DNA from: Patulibacter americanus DSM 16676
GTDB taxonomy: Bacteria > Actinomycetota > Thermoleophilia > Solirubrobacterales > Solirubrobacteraceae
NCBI RefSeq assembly: GCF_000420025.1
Contig: NZ_ATUD01000004.1
Coordinates: forward strand, 62,001 to 126,000
Direction: 5' to 3'
Length of the DNA stretch: 64,000 bases
Every line of letters begins with the position of its first letter. Within the stretch, counting starts at the first letter, position 1. This document shows positions 41,915 to 49,972 of the stretch, piece after piece. Both the position numbers and the translations under genes were made by a program. The notes below the pieces were generated by a model that did not search any database, was not told the origin of the DNA, and worked only from the letters and a program-made list of their open reading frames with translations.

Positions 41915-43567
41915 TTGGACGGACCGGAAGACACGCACGCCCGCGACCGGGGCTCTCGACTGCCCACCGTCGCTTTCGCGGTGCTGTGCGTCGGCCTCCT
42001 GGCGCTCTATCTGGCGTTCCCGACCTACCCGAACTACGACAGCTACTACGCGCTGTTGTGGGCCCGGGAGATCTGGGACGGACAGAAGCCGATCTTCGAC
42101 GCCTTCCGCGCGCCGACGGAGCACCCGCTCGCCATCCTCTTCTCGCTGGTCCTGACGCCCTTCGGCGGCGGGGTCGACCGGTTCGTCGTCCTGTGCTCGA
42201 TGGCGTCCGTCGCGGCGCTCACGGCCGGTGTGTACGCGCTGGCCAAGCACGTCTTCAACCGCTGGGTCGGGCTGACCGCGGGGGTGCTGGTGGTCGCGAA
42301 CTGGTCGCTGATCTACCTCGCGGTGCGCGGCTACCTCGACGTCACGTACATGGCGCTCGTGATCTGGGCCGCGGTGCTCGAGACGCGCCACCGGCGCCGC
42401 GGCTGGCCCGTGCTGCTGCTGCTCACGTTCGCGGGCACGCTGCGCCCCGAGGCCTGGGTGCTCTGCGGGCTCTACGGCCTGTGGATGGCGTGGGACGGCG
42501 GGCGGACGCTGCGCGACGGGCTGCGCCGTGTCCTCACCGTGCGCGGGATCGCCTGGCTGGCCGCCGGCTGCGTCGCCACGGCGATCTGGCTGGCCACCGA
42601 CTTCGCGGTCACGGGCAACCCGCTCTTCTCCCAGACCTACACGTCGGGGCTGGCCGAGGAGCTCGGGCGCACCCGCGGCCCGCTCGAGATCCCGTTCGTC
42701 ACGATCGCCTTCCTGAAGGGCATCGACGGCGCGCCCCTGTTCTTCGCCGGGGTCGCCGGTCTGCTCGTGACGCTCTGGCTCGTCCCGCGCCGCTCGGTCG
42801 CGCCCCTCGTGCTGTTCGTCGCCGGGATCGGCACGTTCTTCCTGCTCGGCCTCGGCGGGTTCTCCGTCATCGACCGCTACCTGCTCGTCCCGGCGGCGCT
42901 GCTCATGATCTTCGCCGCCGTGCTGGTGGCGGGCTGGACGATGCTTCCCGACGGCCGTCTGCGCCGCTGGTGGTCGCGCCTGGCGATCGTCGGCGCGGTC
43001 GGCGTCGCGGTCGCCGGCGCGCTGAACTTCAACCCGAACTCCATCGCGAACGACCTCACGTTCCGCGGCGAGGCCCACGACGACCTGGTCTCCGTGCTGA
43101 ACGCGCCGCAGACCCGCCGCGCCCTGCGCTGCGGGCCCCTGTGGACGCCGAACCACAAGCTCGTCCCGGACACCCGCTGGATCCTCGACGCCGGTGTGCC
43201 CGACGTCCTGCCGCGTTCCATGCTCAAGCCGCCGCTGTTCGACGACGAGCTGACGGGCTTCGACAGCCCGGACCGCAGGGTCGCCCGCCGCGAGGTCCCG
43301 GCGGCCGAGGGCCTGCGCGGCCCGGACGGCAAGCTCGAGTACACGATGGAGACGGACCCGGAGACGGGGAAGCGCAAGGCCGTGGTGGTGCCCGATCCGA
43401 CGCCCGTCGTGCGCCGCGGCGTGATGCTCGTGCCGACCTCGCGCATCGCACTGGTCCGCCAGGGCTACGTGTTCGTGGGCGACGACCGTGCCTTCGACGT
43501 CGTCCCGCCCGTCGGGTTCCGGCGGATCGCCACGAGCACCCACTACGCGGTGTACGCGTCGTGCTGA
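41915..43567 (+). CDS. Polytopic GT-C glycosyltransferase-like membrane protein (PMT/GT39-like)
   Basis: The 550-residue protein, read from TTG 41915, has about ten membrane helices over residues 17-370 and an extracellular C-terminal domain of about 180 residues. The first loop after helix 1 holds YPNYDSYYALLWAREIWDGQKPIFDAFRAPTEHP (about 39-72); acidic residues in this loop are where GT-C enzymes place catalysis. Families of this type move a sugar from a polyprenyl-phosphate carrier to protein or glycan outside the cell. The start is uncertain because no ATG or GTG lies before the first helix. The next gene follows after ten bases, so the two form an operon divergent from the GT2 gene that could supply their donor. 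Confidence 0.78.
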   Translation: MDGPEDTHARDRGSRLPTVAFAVLCVGLLALYLAFPTYPNYDSYYALLWAREIWDGQKPIFDAFRAPTEHPLAILFSLVLTPFGGGVDRFVVLCSMASVAALTAGVYALAKHVFNRWVGLTAGVLVVANWSLIYLAVRGYLDVTYMALVIWAAVLETRHRRRGWPVLLLLTFAGTLRPEAWVLCGLYGLWMAWDGGRTLRDGLRRVLTVRGIAWLAAGCVATAIWLATDFAVTGNPLFSQTYTSGLAEELGRTRGPLEIPFVTIAFLKGIDGAPLFFAGVAGLLVTLWLVPRRSVAPLVLFVAGIGTFFLLGLGGFSVIDRYLLVPAALLMIFAAVLVAGWTMLPDGRLRRWWSRLAIVGAVGVAVAGALNFNPNSIANDLTFRGEAHDDLVSVLNAPQTRRALRCGPLWTPNHKLVPDTRWILDAGVPDVLPRSMLKPPLFDDELTGFDSPDRRVARREVPAAEGLRGPDGKLEYTMETDPETGKRKAVVVPDPTPVVRRGVMLVPTSRIALVRQGYVFVGDDRAFDVVPPVGFRRIATSTHYAVYASC

Positions 43568-43577
43568 CCGCCACGGC

Positions 43578-45293
43578 ATGAGCCTCGGGCTGACGGCACG
43601 GACGCGATGGGGCGTCGCCGTCGGGCTGCTCGTGCTGGGCGGGCTCTTGCTGCGGCTGTGGGGCATCCGCCACGGGCTGCCGTGGGCGTACAACGCGGAC
43701 GAGAACCAGCACTTCCTGCCGCAGGCCGTCGGCATGTTCCGCGGCGACCTGAACCCGCACTACTTCATCAATCCGCCGGGGTTCACGTATCTGACGCACG
43801 CCGCGCTCTGGCTGCGGTTCGGGAGCGCCGACGGCGTGTGGAGCGCCTACGCGGCGGACCCGGGCAGCGTCCTGATCGTCGGGCGTGTCGTCTCGGCGCT
43901 GCTCGGCGTGGGCGCCGTCTTGTTCGTCTACCTCGCGGGGGTGCGGCTGCTGGACCGCCACACGGGGTTCCTCGCGGCCGCGCTGCTCTCCGTCGCGTTC
44001 CTCCCCGTCTTCTACGGGCACCTCGCGCTGAACGACGCCCCGACGGTCGCACCCGTCGCCCTGGGCCTGTGGGCGGCGGCCGGGGTGTTGCGCCAGGGAC
44101 GCGACCGTGACTACCTGCTCGCCGGCGTCGCGGTCGGGGTGGCCGCGGCCATGAAGTACACGGGCGGGATCGTGCTGCTGCCCGTGCTGGTCGCCGCCGC
44201 CGTGCAGGCGGCGCAACCGGGGGGCCGCATCGTCGCGACCCGCGGGGCGATGCTCGCCTTCGTCGCGTTCGCCGCGGGCTTCGTCGCCCTGAACCCCTAC
44301 GCCCTGCTCGCGTTCGACGACTTCTGGTTCGGCATCGCGCACCAGTCCACGGCGGCCGGCGGCGAGACGACGTCCAAGCTCGGGGCGACCCACGGGGGCG
44401 GCGTGGGGTTCTACGCGTGGACGCTGGGCTGGGGGCTCGGCGTGATCCCCTCCGTCGCCGCCGTCGGGGCGCTCGTCACCCTCTGGCGCGATGAGCGCCG
44501 GGTGTGGCTCCTGCTCGTCCCGACCGTCGTCCTCTTCCTCGTCTTCATGAGCCTGCAGGGCCGCTTCTTCGCCCGCTGGCTGCTGCCCGTCTACCCCGTG
44601 CTGGCGCTGCTGGCGGGGTACGCGGCGATGCGCGTGGTCGAGCTCGTGCGCGTCCGCTGGCCCCGCCGCGCCGGCCCGGCGCTCGTGGTGGTCGGAGTCG
44701 TCCTCTGCGCGCAGGGGCTGGCGGCCAGCGTGCACGTCGGCCGGGTCCTGGCCCGCGAGGACACGCGCAACACGACGCGCGCCTGGATGGTGGCCCACGT
44801 CCCCGAGGGCTCGCGGATCGTGTCGGAGCCCGTGGTGCCCAACAACTGGCTCTCTGACCCCGGCCGCCCCGGGCTGCTCGACGACGGCGCGCGGTGGGAG
44901 CGGTACCCGACGAGCCGCTCACGGTGGGACCTGCGCACCGGGGCCCGCGTGCGCGGCGGGGTGCCCGTGTACCTCGAGAACTACGTGCGCTCCCTCGACC
45001 CGCGCCTGCTCGACCTCTACGAGCAGGGTCGCTGGTGCTGGGTGGTCACCGGCTCGACGCAGCGCGGGCGGGCCGAGGCCGAGCCCGACGAGGTCCCGCG
45101 GGCGATCGCCTACTACCGCGCGCTGGAGCGCCGCGCGGACCTCGTGCACGTCTCCCGCCCGTGGAAGGCGGGCGCCGACCCCGTGCCGTTCGACTTCGAC
45201 TGGTCCTTCGACTACTACCCGCGGTCGTACGAGCGACCGGGCGCCGAGATGCGCGTGTACCGCCTGCGCGGCGGGCGCTGCGCCGGCACCTGA
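43578..45293 (+). CDS. PMT-2/ArnT-like GT39 membrane glycosyltransferase
   Basis: The 571-residue protein has about ten membrane helices (12-400) and a soluble C-terminal domain (about 410-571). The first extracellular loop contains YNADENQHFLPQA (about 38-50), with the Asp-Glu pair that is catalytic in PMT and ArnT enzymes. HLALNDAPTVAP (about 147-158) is a second conserved loop. It probably uses a polyprenyl-phospho sugar as donor. It follows the previous membrane enzyme by ten bases. The C-terminal domain (DLYEQGRWCWVVTGSTQRG, SFDYYPRSYERPG) is probably where acceptor recognition lies. The acceptor, protein or glycan, cannot be deduced. Confidence 0.86.
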   Translation: MSLGLTARTRWGVAVGLLVLGGLLLRLWGIRHGLPWAYNADENQHFLPQAVGMFRGDLNPHYFINPPGFTYLTHAALWLRFGSADGVWSAYAADPGSVLIVGRVVSALLGVGAVLFVYLAGVRLLDRHTGFLAAALLSVAFLPVFYGHLALNDAPTVAPVALGLWAAAGVLRQGRDRDYLLAGVAVGVAAAMKYTGGIVLLPVLVAAAVQAAQPGGRIVATRGAMLAFVAFAAGFVALNPYALLAFDDFWFGIAHQSTAAGGETTSKLGATHGGGVGFYAWTLGWGLGVIPSVAAVGALVTLWRDERRVWLLLVPTVVLFLVFMSLQGRFFARWLLPVYPVLALLAGYAAMRVVELVRVRWPRRAGPALVVVGVVLCAQGLAASVHVGRVLAREDTRNTTRAWMVAHVPEGSRIVSEPVVPNNWLSDPGRPGLLDDGARWERYPTSRSRWDLRTGARVRGGVPVYLENYVRSLDPRLLDLYEQGRWCWVVTGSTQRGRAEAEPDEVPRAIAYYRALERRADLVHVSRPWKAGADPVPFDFDWSFDYYPRSYERPGAEMRVYRLRGGRCAGT

Positions 45294-45415
45294 GGGCTCC
45301 GCGTCCCGGCCTCCGCGGTGCTCCGGCGTCCACCCGTCCGTGGGGGTCGGGGTCCCCGGCGCCCGCTCCGGCCGCCGCAAACCCCGGCGGGGCGGGGACC
45401 GGACCCCTTCCGCTC

Positions 45416-45421
45416 TATCCT
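45416..45421 (+). promoter_or_regulatory. Leaderless -10 box of the riboflavin operon
   Basis: TATCCT lies eight bases before GTG 45430 and fourteen before ATG 45436. The spacing favours the GTG. No FMN riboswitch core was recognised in the preceding 120 bases. Confidence 0.42.
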
Positions 45422-45429
45422 CCGGATGA

Positions 45430-46554
45430 GTGACGATGGATGCGCGAGACGAAGCCCTGCTGGGGCGTGCCGTGGAGCTCGCCGAGCGGGGGAGGCGGCG
45501 CGTCAGCCCGAATCCCGTCGTCGGTGCGGTCATCACGCGGGACGGCCGCACGCTCGGCGAGGGGTGGCACGCCCAGGTCGGCGGGCCGCACGCCGAGGTG
45601 GCGGCGATCGCCGCCTGCGGCGACCAGGACCTGACGGGCGCCACGATCTACGTGTCCCTCGAGCCGTGCTGCCATCAGGGCCGCACCCCGCCGTGCACGG
45701 AGGCGATCCTCGCCGCCGGCCTGGGCCGCGTCGTCGTCGCGGCGGAGGACCCGTCGTCGAAGGCCTCGGGCCGCGGCCTCGGGATCCTGCGCGACGAGGG
45801 CGTCGACGTCGCCCAGGCCGCCGCGGACTCCGCCGTCGGGCGCCGCGCCCGCCTGCAGAACCAGCCCTTCCGCAAGCACGCCCGCACCGGGCTGCCGTGG
45901 GTGATGATGAAGACGGCCACGAGCCTGGACGGCCGCCTGGCCACCCACGCCGGCGACTCCCGCTGGATCTCCTCGGGTCCGTCCCGGGATCTCGCCCACC
46001 AGTGGCGCGCCGAGGTCGACGCGGTCGTCGTCGGGATCGGCACCGCGCTGGCCGACGACCCGCAGCTGACTGCCCGCGTCCCCGACGTGCCGCGCCAGCC
46101 GCGTCGGGTGGTCTTCGACTCCGAGGCCCGCCTGCCGCTCGACGGCCGGCTCGTCGCCTCCGTCGACGAGGCGCCGGTGACGGTGATCGCGAGCCGCGCG
46201 GCCACCCGCTCCGCCACGGACGCCCTGCGCGCCTCGGGCGTCGAGGTCATCGTCGTCACGGGCCAGAACGAGCACTCGCGGGTGCGCTCCGCGCTGGCCG
46301 AGCTCGGCCAGCGCGACGTCACCTCCCTCATGCTCGAGGGCGGATCGCACCTGGCGGGCGCGTTCTTCGACGCGGGCGAGATCGACGAGCTGCGGCTCTT
46401 CGTCGCCCCGCTGCTGCTCGGCGGCCGCCAGGCGCCGGGCCTGATCGGGGGGGAGGGCGTCGAGCGGATAGCGGACGCCGCCCGCCCCGTCGAGCTGACC
46501 CGGGAGGCCGTCGGAGACGACCTTCTGACCATCGCGCGCCTCAAGGAGTGGTGA
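45430..46554 (+). CDS. ribD: Bifunctional riboflavin deaminase-reductase
   Basis: The 374-residue enzyme deaminates and then reduces the pyrimidine intermediate of riboflavin synthesis. The N-terminal deaminase (about 1-150) has the zinc motifs PHAEVAAI (about 53-60) and EPCCHQGRTPPC (about 78-89), with the aldehyde-pocket motif SPNPVVGAVI. The C-terminal reductase (about 155-374) shows SLDGRLATHAGDSRWISS and the GGSHLAGAFF nucleotide motif. Both halves are complete. The GTG at 45430 fits the promoter spacing; ATG 45436 (372 residues) is the alternative. It is followed four bases later by ribE and opens the operon ribD-ribE-ribBA-ribH. Confidence 0.95.
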   Translation: MTMDARDEALLGRAVELAERGRRRVSPNPVVGAVITRDGRTLGEGWHAQVGGPHAEVAAIAACGDQDLTGATIYVSLEPCCHQGRTPPCTEAILAAGLGRVVVAAEDPSSKASGRGLGILRDEGVDVAQAAADSAVGRRARLQNQPFRKHARTGLPWVMMKTATSLDGRLATHAGDSRWISSGPSRDLAHQWRAEVDAVVVGIGTALADDPQLTARVPDVPRQPRRVVFDSEARLPLDGRLVASVDEAPVTVIASRAATRSATDALRASGVEVIVVTGQNEHSRVRSALAELGQRDVTSLMLEGGSHLAGAFFDAGEIDELRLFVAPLLLGGRQAPGLIGGEGVERIADAARPVELTREAVGDDLLTIARLKEW

Positions 46555-46558
46555 CACC

Positions 46559-47203
46559 GTGTTCACGGGCATCGTGCAGGACCTCGGGACGGTCGTGGCC
46601 GTCGACGAGCAGGAGGGTGGCGTGCGGCTGCGGGTGCGGACGGCGCTGGCCGGCGAGCTGCACCCGGGCGACTCCATCGCCGTCAACGGCTGCTGCCTGA
46701 CCGCCGTCGGCGAGCCGCAGGCGGTGGGGGAGCCCGAGGGCGCCGCGCCCGGCACGACGGAGCTCGCGTTCGACGCGGACGTCATGAACGAGTCGCTGCG
46801 CCGCACGAGCCTCGGCGCCGCCGCGGCCGTCGGCGCCCGCGTCAACCTGGAGCTGGCGATGGCCGCCGGCGACCGCTTCGGCGGCCACATCGTGCAGGGC
46901 CACGTCGACGCCACGGGCGTCGTCCAGGAGACCCGCCCGGACGGCTTCGCGCGCATCGTGCGGATCGCGCCGGAGGACCCGTCGCTGCTGCGCTACGTCG
47001 TCGAGAAGGGCTCCATCACCATCGACGGCGTCTCCCTCACCGTCTCGGCGATCGACGACGCCGCCCTCGAGGTCTCCCTGATCCCGGAGACGCTCGAGCG
47101 CACCACCCTCGGCCGCCTCGGCGCGGGCGACCCCGTCAACCTCGAAGTCGACGTGCTCGCGAAGCACGTCGAGAAGCTGCTCTCCGCAAAGGACCCCTCG
47201 TGA
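46559..47203 (+). CDS. ribE: Riboflavin synthase, alpha subunit
   Basis: The 214-residue protein has the [10 protein letters not shown] start and two lumazine-binding repeats. Motif [12 protein letters not shown] (about 40-51) opens the first repeat's substrate site and [12 protein letters not shown] (about 145-156) the second, with [11 protein letters not shown] (about 104-114) between. It dismutates two molecules of lumazine to riboflavin. The second repeat lacks the extra length seen in some actinobacteria. The GTG start follows ribD by four bases, and the stop overlaps ribBA by four, so synthesis is coupled. Confidence 0.95.
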   Translation: MFTGIVQDLGTVVAVDEQEGGVRLRVRTALAGELHPGDSIAVNGCCLTAVGEPQAVGEPEGAAPGTTELAFDADVMNESLRRTSLGAAAAVGARVNLELAMAAGDRFGGHIVQGHVDATGVVQETRPDGFARIVRIAPEDPSLLRYVVEKGSITIDGVSLTVSAIDDAALEVSLIPETLERTTLGRLGAGDPVNLEVDVLAKHVEKLLSAKDPS

Positions 47204-48552
47204 GCACCACCCCCACCCGTTCTGCGACCCACCCGTTCGATCGGGTCGAGGACGCGATCGAGGACATCCGCCAGGGGAAGATGGTCATCGTCTGCGACGA
47301 CGAGGACCGCGAGAGCGAGGGCGACCTCGTCGTCGCCGCGCAGTTCGCCGACGCGCAGGCCATCAACTTCATGGCCACGCACGCGCGCGGCCTGATCTGC
47401 CTGACGCTCACGCCCGAGCGGTGCGACGAGCTCGGACTCGACCTCATGGCCGCGAAGAACGAGGCCCAGTTCGAGACCGCGTTCACCGTCTCCATCGAGG
47501 CCCGCGAGGGCGTGACGACCGGCATCTCCGCCGCGGACCGCGCCCAGACGGTCAAGGTCGCCATCGACCCGCGCTCGGGCCCCCGCGACGTCGTGGTCCC
47601 GGGGCACGTCTTTCCGCTGAAGGCGAAGAAGGGCGGCGTCCTCGAGCGCACGGGCCACACCGAGGCCGCCGTCGACCTCGCGCGGCTCGCCGGGCTCCAC
47701 CCGTCCGGCGTGATCTGCGAGGTCATGAACGAGGACGGGTCGATGGCCCGCGTGCCGGACCTCGTCCCGTACGCCGAGAAGCACGACCTCAAGATGATCA
47801 CGGTCGCCGACCTGATCGCCTACCGCCGCAAGCACGACCGGCTGATCGAGCGGGTCGTCGACATCAACCTGCCGACCGCCTTCGGCACGTTCACGGCCGT
47901 CGGCTACCGCTCGCTCGTCGACGAGAAGCACCACGTCGCGCTCGTGAAGGGCGACGTCGCCGGCAAGGAGGACGTGCTCGTCCGCGTGCACTCCGAGTGC
48001 CTCACCGGGGACGTCTTCCACTCCCTGCGCTGCGACTGCGGCGAGCAGCTCGAGTCGGCGCTGATGATGATCGAGGAGCACGGCGAGGGGGTGCTGCTGT
48101 ACCTCGCCCAGGAGGGCCGCGGCATCGGCCTCCTGAACAAGCTGCGCGCCTACAAGCTGCAGGAGGAGGGCTACGACACCGTCGACGCCAACCTCAAGCT
48201 CGGCCTCCCGGCCGACCTGCGCGACTACGGCATCGGCGCCCAGATCCTGGTCGACCTGGGGCTGACCTCCATCCGCATCCTGACGAACAACCCGAAGAAG
48301 ATCCGGGGCCTCGAGGGCTACGGGCTGTCCGTGACCCAGCAGGTGCCGATCGAGCACCCCGCCAACGAGCACAACGAGGGTTACATGCGCACGAAGCGCG
48401 ACCGCATGGGACACACGCTCGCGCCCGCCGTCCACCACCAGGGCCTCCCGCTCGACGAGGAGATGCTGGTGCAGGAGCACGCGCGCGACCACCCGGAGGA
48501 CGCCGCGGCCCACCGGCCCGACGGCGCCGTCGTCGGCGAGGACGTGGCATGA
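47200..48552 (+). CDS. ribBA: Bifunctional DHBP synthase / GTP cyclohydrolase II
   Basis: The 450-residue protein fuses two enzymes. The DHBP synthase part (about 1-215) has the [18 protein letters not shown] metal motif (28-45), the catalytic ARGLICL, and [23 protein letters not shown]. The cyclohydrolase part (about 216-400) has the zinc ligands in [21 protein letters not shown], the GTP motif [15 protein letters not shown] and the guanidinium-binding DLG region. A C-terminal extension of about 45 residues rich in His, Asp and Glu is not part of either domain. It makes both substrates of lumazine synthase, whose gene is next. GTG start, four-base overlaps on both sides. Confidence 0.96.
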   Translation: MSTTPTRSATHPFDRVEDAIEDIRQGKMVIVCDDEDRESEGDLVVAAQFADAQAINFMATHARGLICLTLTPERCDELGLDLMAAKNEAQFETAFTVSIEAREGVTTGISAADRAQTVKVAIDPRSGPRDVVVPGHVFPLKAKKGGVLERTGHTEAAVDLARLAGLHPSGVICEVMNEDGSMARVPDLVPYAEKHDLKMITVADLIAYRRKHDRLIERVVDINLPTAFGTFTAVGYRSLVDEKHHVALVKGDVAGKEDVLVRVHSECLTGDVFHSLRCDCGEQLESALMMIEEHGEGVLLYLAQEGRGIGLLNKLRAYKLQEEGYDTVDANLKLGLPADLRDYGIGAQILVDLGLTSIRILTNNPKKIRGLEGYGLSVTQQVPIEHPANEHNEGYMRTKRDRMGHTLAPAVHHQGLPLDEEMLVQEHARDHPEDAAAHRPDGAVVGEDVA

Positions 48553-49001
48553 GCACGGACGGCCAGGCCTACGCGATCGTCGCGGCCACCTTCTACCGCG
48601 ACCTCGCCGACCGGCTGATCGCCGGAGCGCAGGCCGCCTTCGCCGAGGCCGCGGGCGCGGGCGCCCAGCCCGTCGAGGTCTTCGAGGTCCCGGGTGCCTT
48701 CGAGCTGCCCCTCGCCGCGAAGTACCTCGCGCAGACGGGCCGCTACGCCGGGATCGCCTGCGTCGGCGCTGTGATCCGCGGCGAGACGGACCACTACGAC
48801 TTCGTCTGCGCCGAGGCGGCCCGCGGCCTCCAGGAGGTCGGGCTGACGACGGGCGTGCCCGCCGCGTTCGGGGTGCTGACGGTCGACAACATGGAGCAGG
48901 CGCTCGCCCGCTCCGGCGGCGACAAGCGCGACTCGGGCCGGCACGCCGCCGACGCCGTGCTGCAGCTCGCGGCGATCCGCCGCGGCCTCGCCGGGGCCTG
49001 A
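48549..49001 (+). CDS. ribH: Lumazine synthase
   Basis: The 150-residue protein matches 6,7-dimethyl-8-ribityllumazine synthase: the [19 protein letters not shown] opening strand and helix, [17 protein letters not shown] (about 46-62), [15 protein letters not shown] with the catalytic His (about 74-88) and the phosphate-binding [17 protein letters not shown] (about 108-124). The usual N-terminal Asn in the first strand is a Thr-Phe pair here, within known variation. It overlaps ribBA by four bases and ends the operon. A strong hairpin at 49010 follows. Confidence 0.95.
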   Translation: MSTDGQAYAIVAATFYRDLADRLIAGAQAAFAEAAGAGAQPVEVFEVPGAFELPLAAKYLAQTGRYAGIACVGAVIRGETDHYDFVCAEAARGLQEVGLTTGVPAAFGVLTVDNMEQALARSGGDKRDSGRHAADAVLQLAAIRRGLAGA

Positions 49002-49009
49002 GCCGCCCC

Positions 49010-49047
49010 GACGGGTCGGTCGCCCCGGTGTGGGTGACCGACCCGTC
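49010..49047 (+). terminator. Hairpin terminator of the riboflavin operon
   Basis: GACGGGTCGGTC (49010-49021) pairs perfectly with GACCGACCCGTC (49036-49047). A further G-U and two G-C pairs extend the stem inward. It begins nine bases after the ribH stop. Confidence 0.6.
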
Positions 49048-49068
49048 GACCCCGGCGCCGCGGAGCGC

Positions 49069-49074
49069 TACCCT
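49069..49074 (+). promoter_or_regulatory. Leaderless -10 box of the small membrane protein gene
   Basis: TACCCT lies six bases before the ATG at 49081. Confidence 0.45.
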
Positions 49075-49080
49075 GGATCG

Positions 49081-49401
49081 ATGGACACCGAGTCCGTCTC
49101 GCTGCTGGCGATCTTCGTCCCCCATGCGCTCTGCGGCGCGTTCCTGGCGTGGCGCCTCATGCCCCGCTCGGCGCGCGAGGAGCTACGCGGCTGGTTCCGC
49201 GAGGACGACGGCGGCACGCCCCGCCCCGTCCCGGACCGCCCGCGCTCCGGCGGCGGCGACGGCGTCCCCCCGCTGCCCGGTGCGGCCCCGTCGGCCGTGC
49301 GCCTGCGCGAGCCCGGGCGCCTCGCCGACCGCGTGCCCGCCCCGCCGCGCCGCCCGGCCCACCCGGCGACCCCGCCGGAGCGCGTCCGCGAACCGCGGTA
49401 G
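49081..49401 (+). CDS. Small single-span membrane protein with Pro/Arg-rich tail
   Basis: The 106-residue product has one hydrophobic helix near residues 7-25 (SLLAIFVPHALCGAFLAW), a short amphipathic basic/acidic stretch (RSAREELRGWFREDDGG), and then about 60 residues of low-complexity Pro, Arg, Ala and Gly with no predicted fold. I recognise no family. It is supported as a gene by its promoter box, its position after a terminator hairpin and its clean helix rather than by homology. The structured repeat array starts ten bases after its stop. Confidence 0.6.
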   Translation: MDTESVSLLAIFVPHALCGAFLAWRLMPRSAREELRGWFREDDGGTPRPVPDRPRSGGGDGVPPLPGAAPSAVRLREPGRLADRVPAPPRRPAHPATPPERVREPR

Positions 49402-49411
49402 GGGATGGGGT

Positions 49412-49623
49412 GCGGGCCCCGCCCCGAGCGTCTCGGGGCGGTCCGTGCAGGACTGCGCCGAGGCTCGGGGCACCCGCAGGGAGTGCGGGCCCCGCCCCGA
49501 GCGTCTCGGGGCGGTCCGTGCAGGACTGCGGCGAGGCTCGGGGCACCCGCAGGGGGTGCGGGCCCCGCCCCGAGCGTCTCGGGCCGGACCGCGTCGGACG
49601 TCGGCGAGGCTCGGGGCACCCGC
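49412..49623. repeat. Three tandem copies of the structured intergenic repeat (73-bp period)
   Basis: Copies run 49412-49479, 49485-49552 and 49558-49623, with 5-bp spacers. Each starts GCGGGCCCCGCC and ends CACCCGCAG or close to it. In copies 1 and 2 GCCCCGAG and CTCGGGGC pair around a CGT loop, and the outer arms TGCGGG...CCCGCA can close. Copy 3 differs and resembles the solo copy at 34063. They occupy most of the 306-bp gap between the small membrane protein gene and rpmB. Some 70 bp remain before the rpmB promoter, with nothing else recognised. Confidence 0.8.
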
Positions 49624-49691
49624 CTGAGGCCGTTTGCGGCCCAGCCCTCCCGGGCATGGGAGGCGGCCGACGGGGGAGGGGGTCGGCGCGA

Positions 49692-49697
49692 TACCCT
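49692..49697 (+). promoter_or_regulatory. Leaderless -10 box of rpmB
   Basis: TACCCT lies ten bases before the ATG at 49708. The following CTCGTCTTATGGC (49700-49712) is identical to the sequence at the rpmF start (58235-58247). Confidence 0.5.
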
Positions 49698-49707
49698 TTC
49701 TCGTCTT

Positions 49708-49899
49708 ATGGCGAAGGTTTGCATTTCCTGCGACAAGGGTCCCGCGTTCGGGCAGAGCCGGAGCCACTCGATGCGCGCGACGAAGCGTCGGTTCGATCCG
49801 AACCTGCAGAAGATCCGCATCATGCTCAAGGGTTCGCCCCAGCGCGCGTACGTCTGCACCCGGTGCCTGAAGGCCGGCAAGGTCCAGAAGGCCGTCTAG
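49708..49899 (+). CDS. rpmB: 50S ribosomal protein L28
   Basis: The 63-residue protein begins MAKVCISCDKGPAFGQSRSHS and has the L28 core SMRATKRRFDPNLQKIRI, ending KAGKVQKAV. The cysteines at 5, 8 and two near the C-terminus (VCTRCLKAG) form two CxxC pairs, the zinc-binding form of L28. The gene is preceded by the repeat array and a leaderless promoter. It is followed by a perfect 9-bp hairpin and fakA, the conserved rpmB-fakA-recG order. Confidence 0.96.
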   Translation: MAKVCISCDKGPAFGQSRSHSMRATKRRFDPNLQKIRIMLKGSPQRAYVCTRCLKAGKVQKAV

Positions 49900-49940
49900 G
49901 GGGGATGGGGTCCCGACAGACCCGTCCGTCCCGACCGGCC

Positions 49941-49961
49941 GGGGCCGCGCCCCGCGGCCCC
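49941..49961 (+). terminator. Hairpin between rpmB and fakA
   Basis: GGGGCCGCG (49941-49949) pairs perfectly with CGCGGCCCC (49953-49961) around a CCC loop. It could lower read-through from the ribosomal protein gene into fakA, which has no clear promoter of its own. Confidence 0.45.
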
Positions 49962-49972
49962 CGTTCAGCCCG

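Noticed and set aside
45294..45429. FMN riboswitch before ribD
   Set aside because: The conserved RFN core sequences are not present in the leader, which is only about 135 bp and probably leaderless.
49412..49623. CRISPR array
   Set aside because: The repeats are 66-68 bp with 5-bp spacers of similar sequence, so there are no unique spacers, and no cas gene is nearby.
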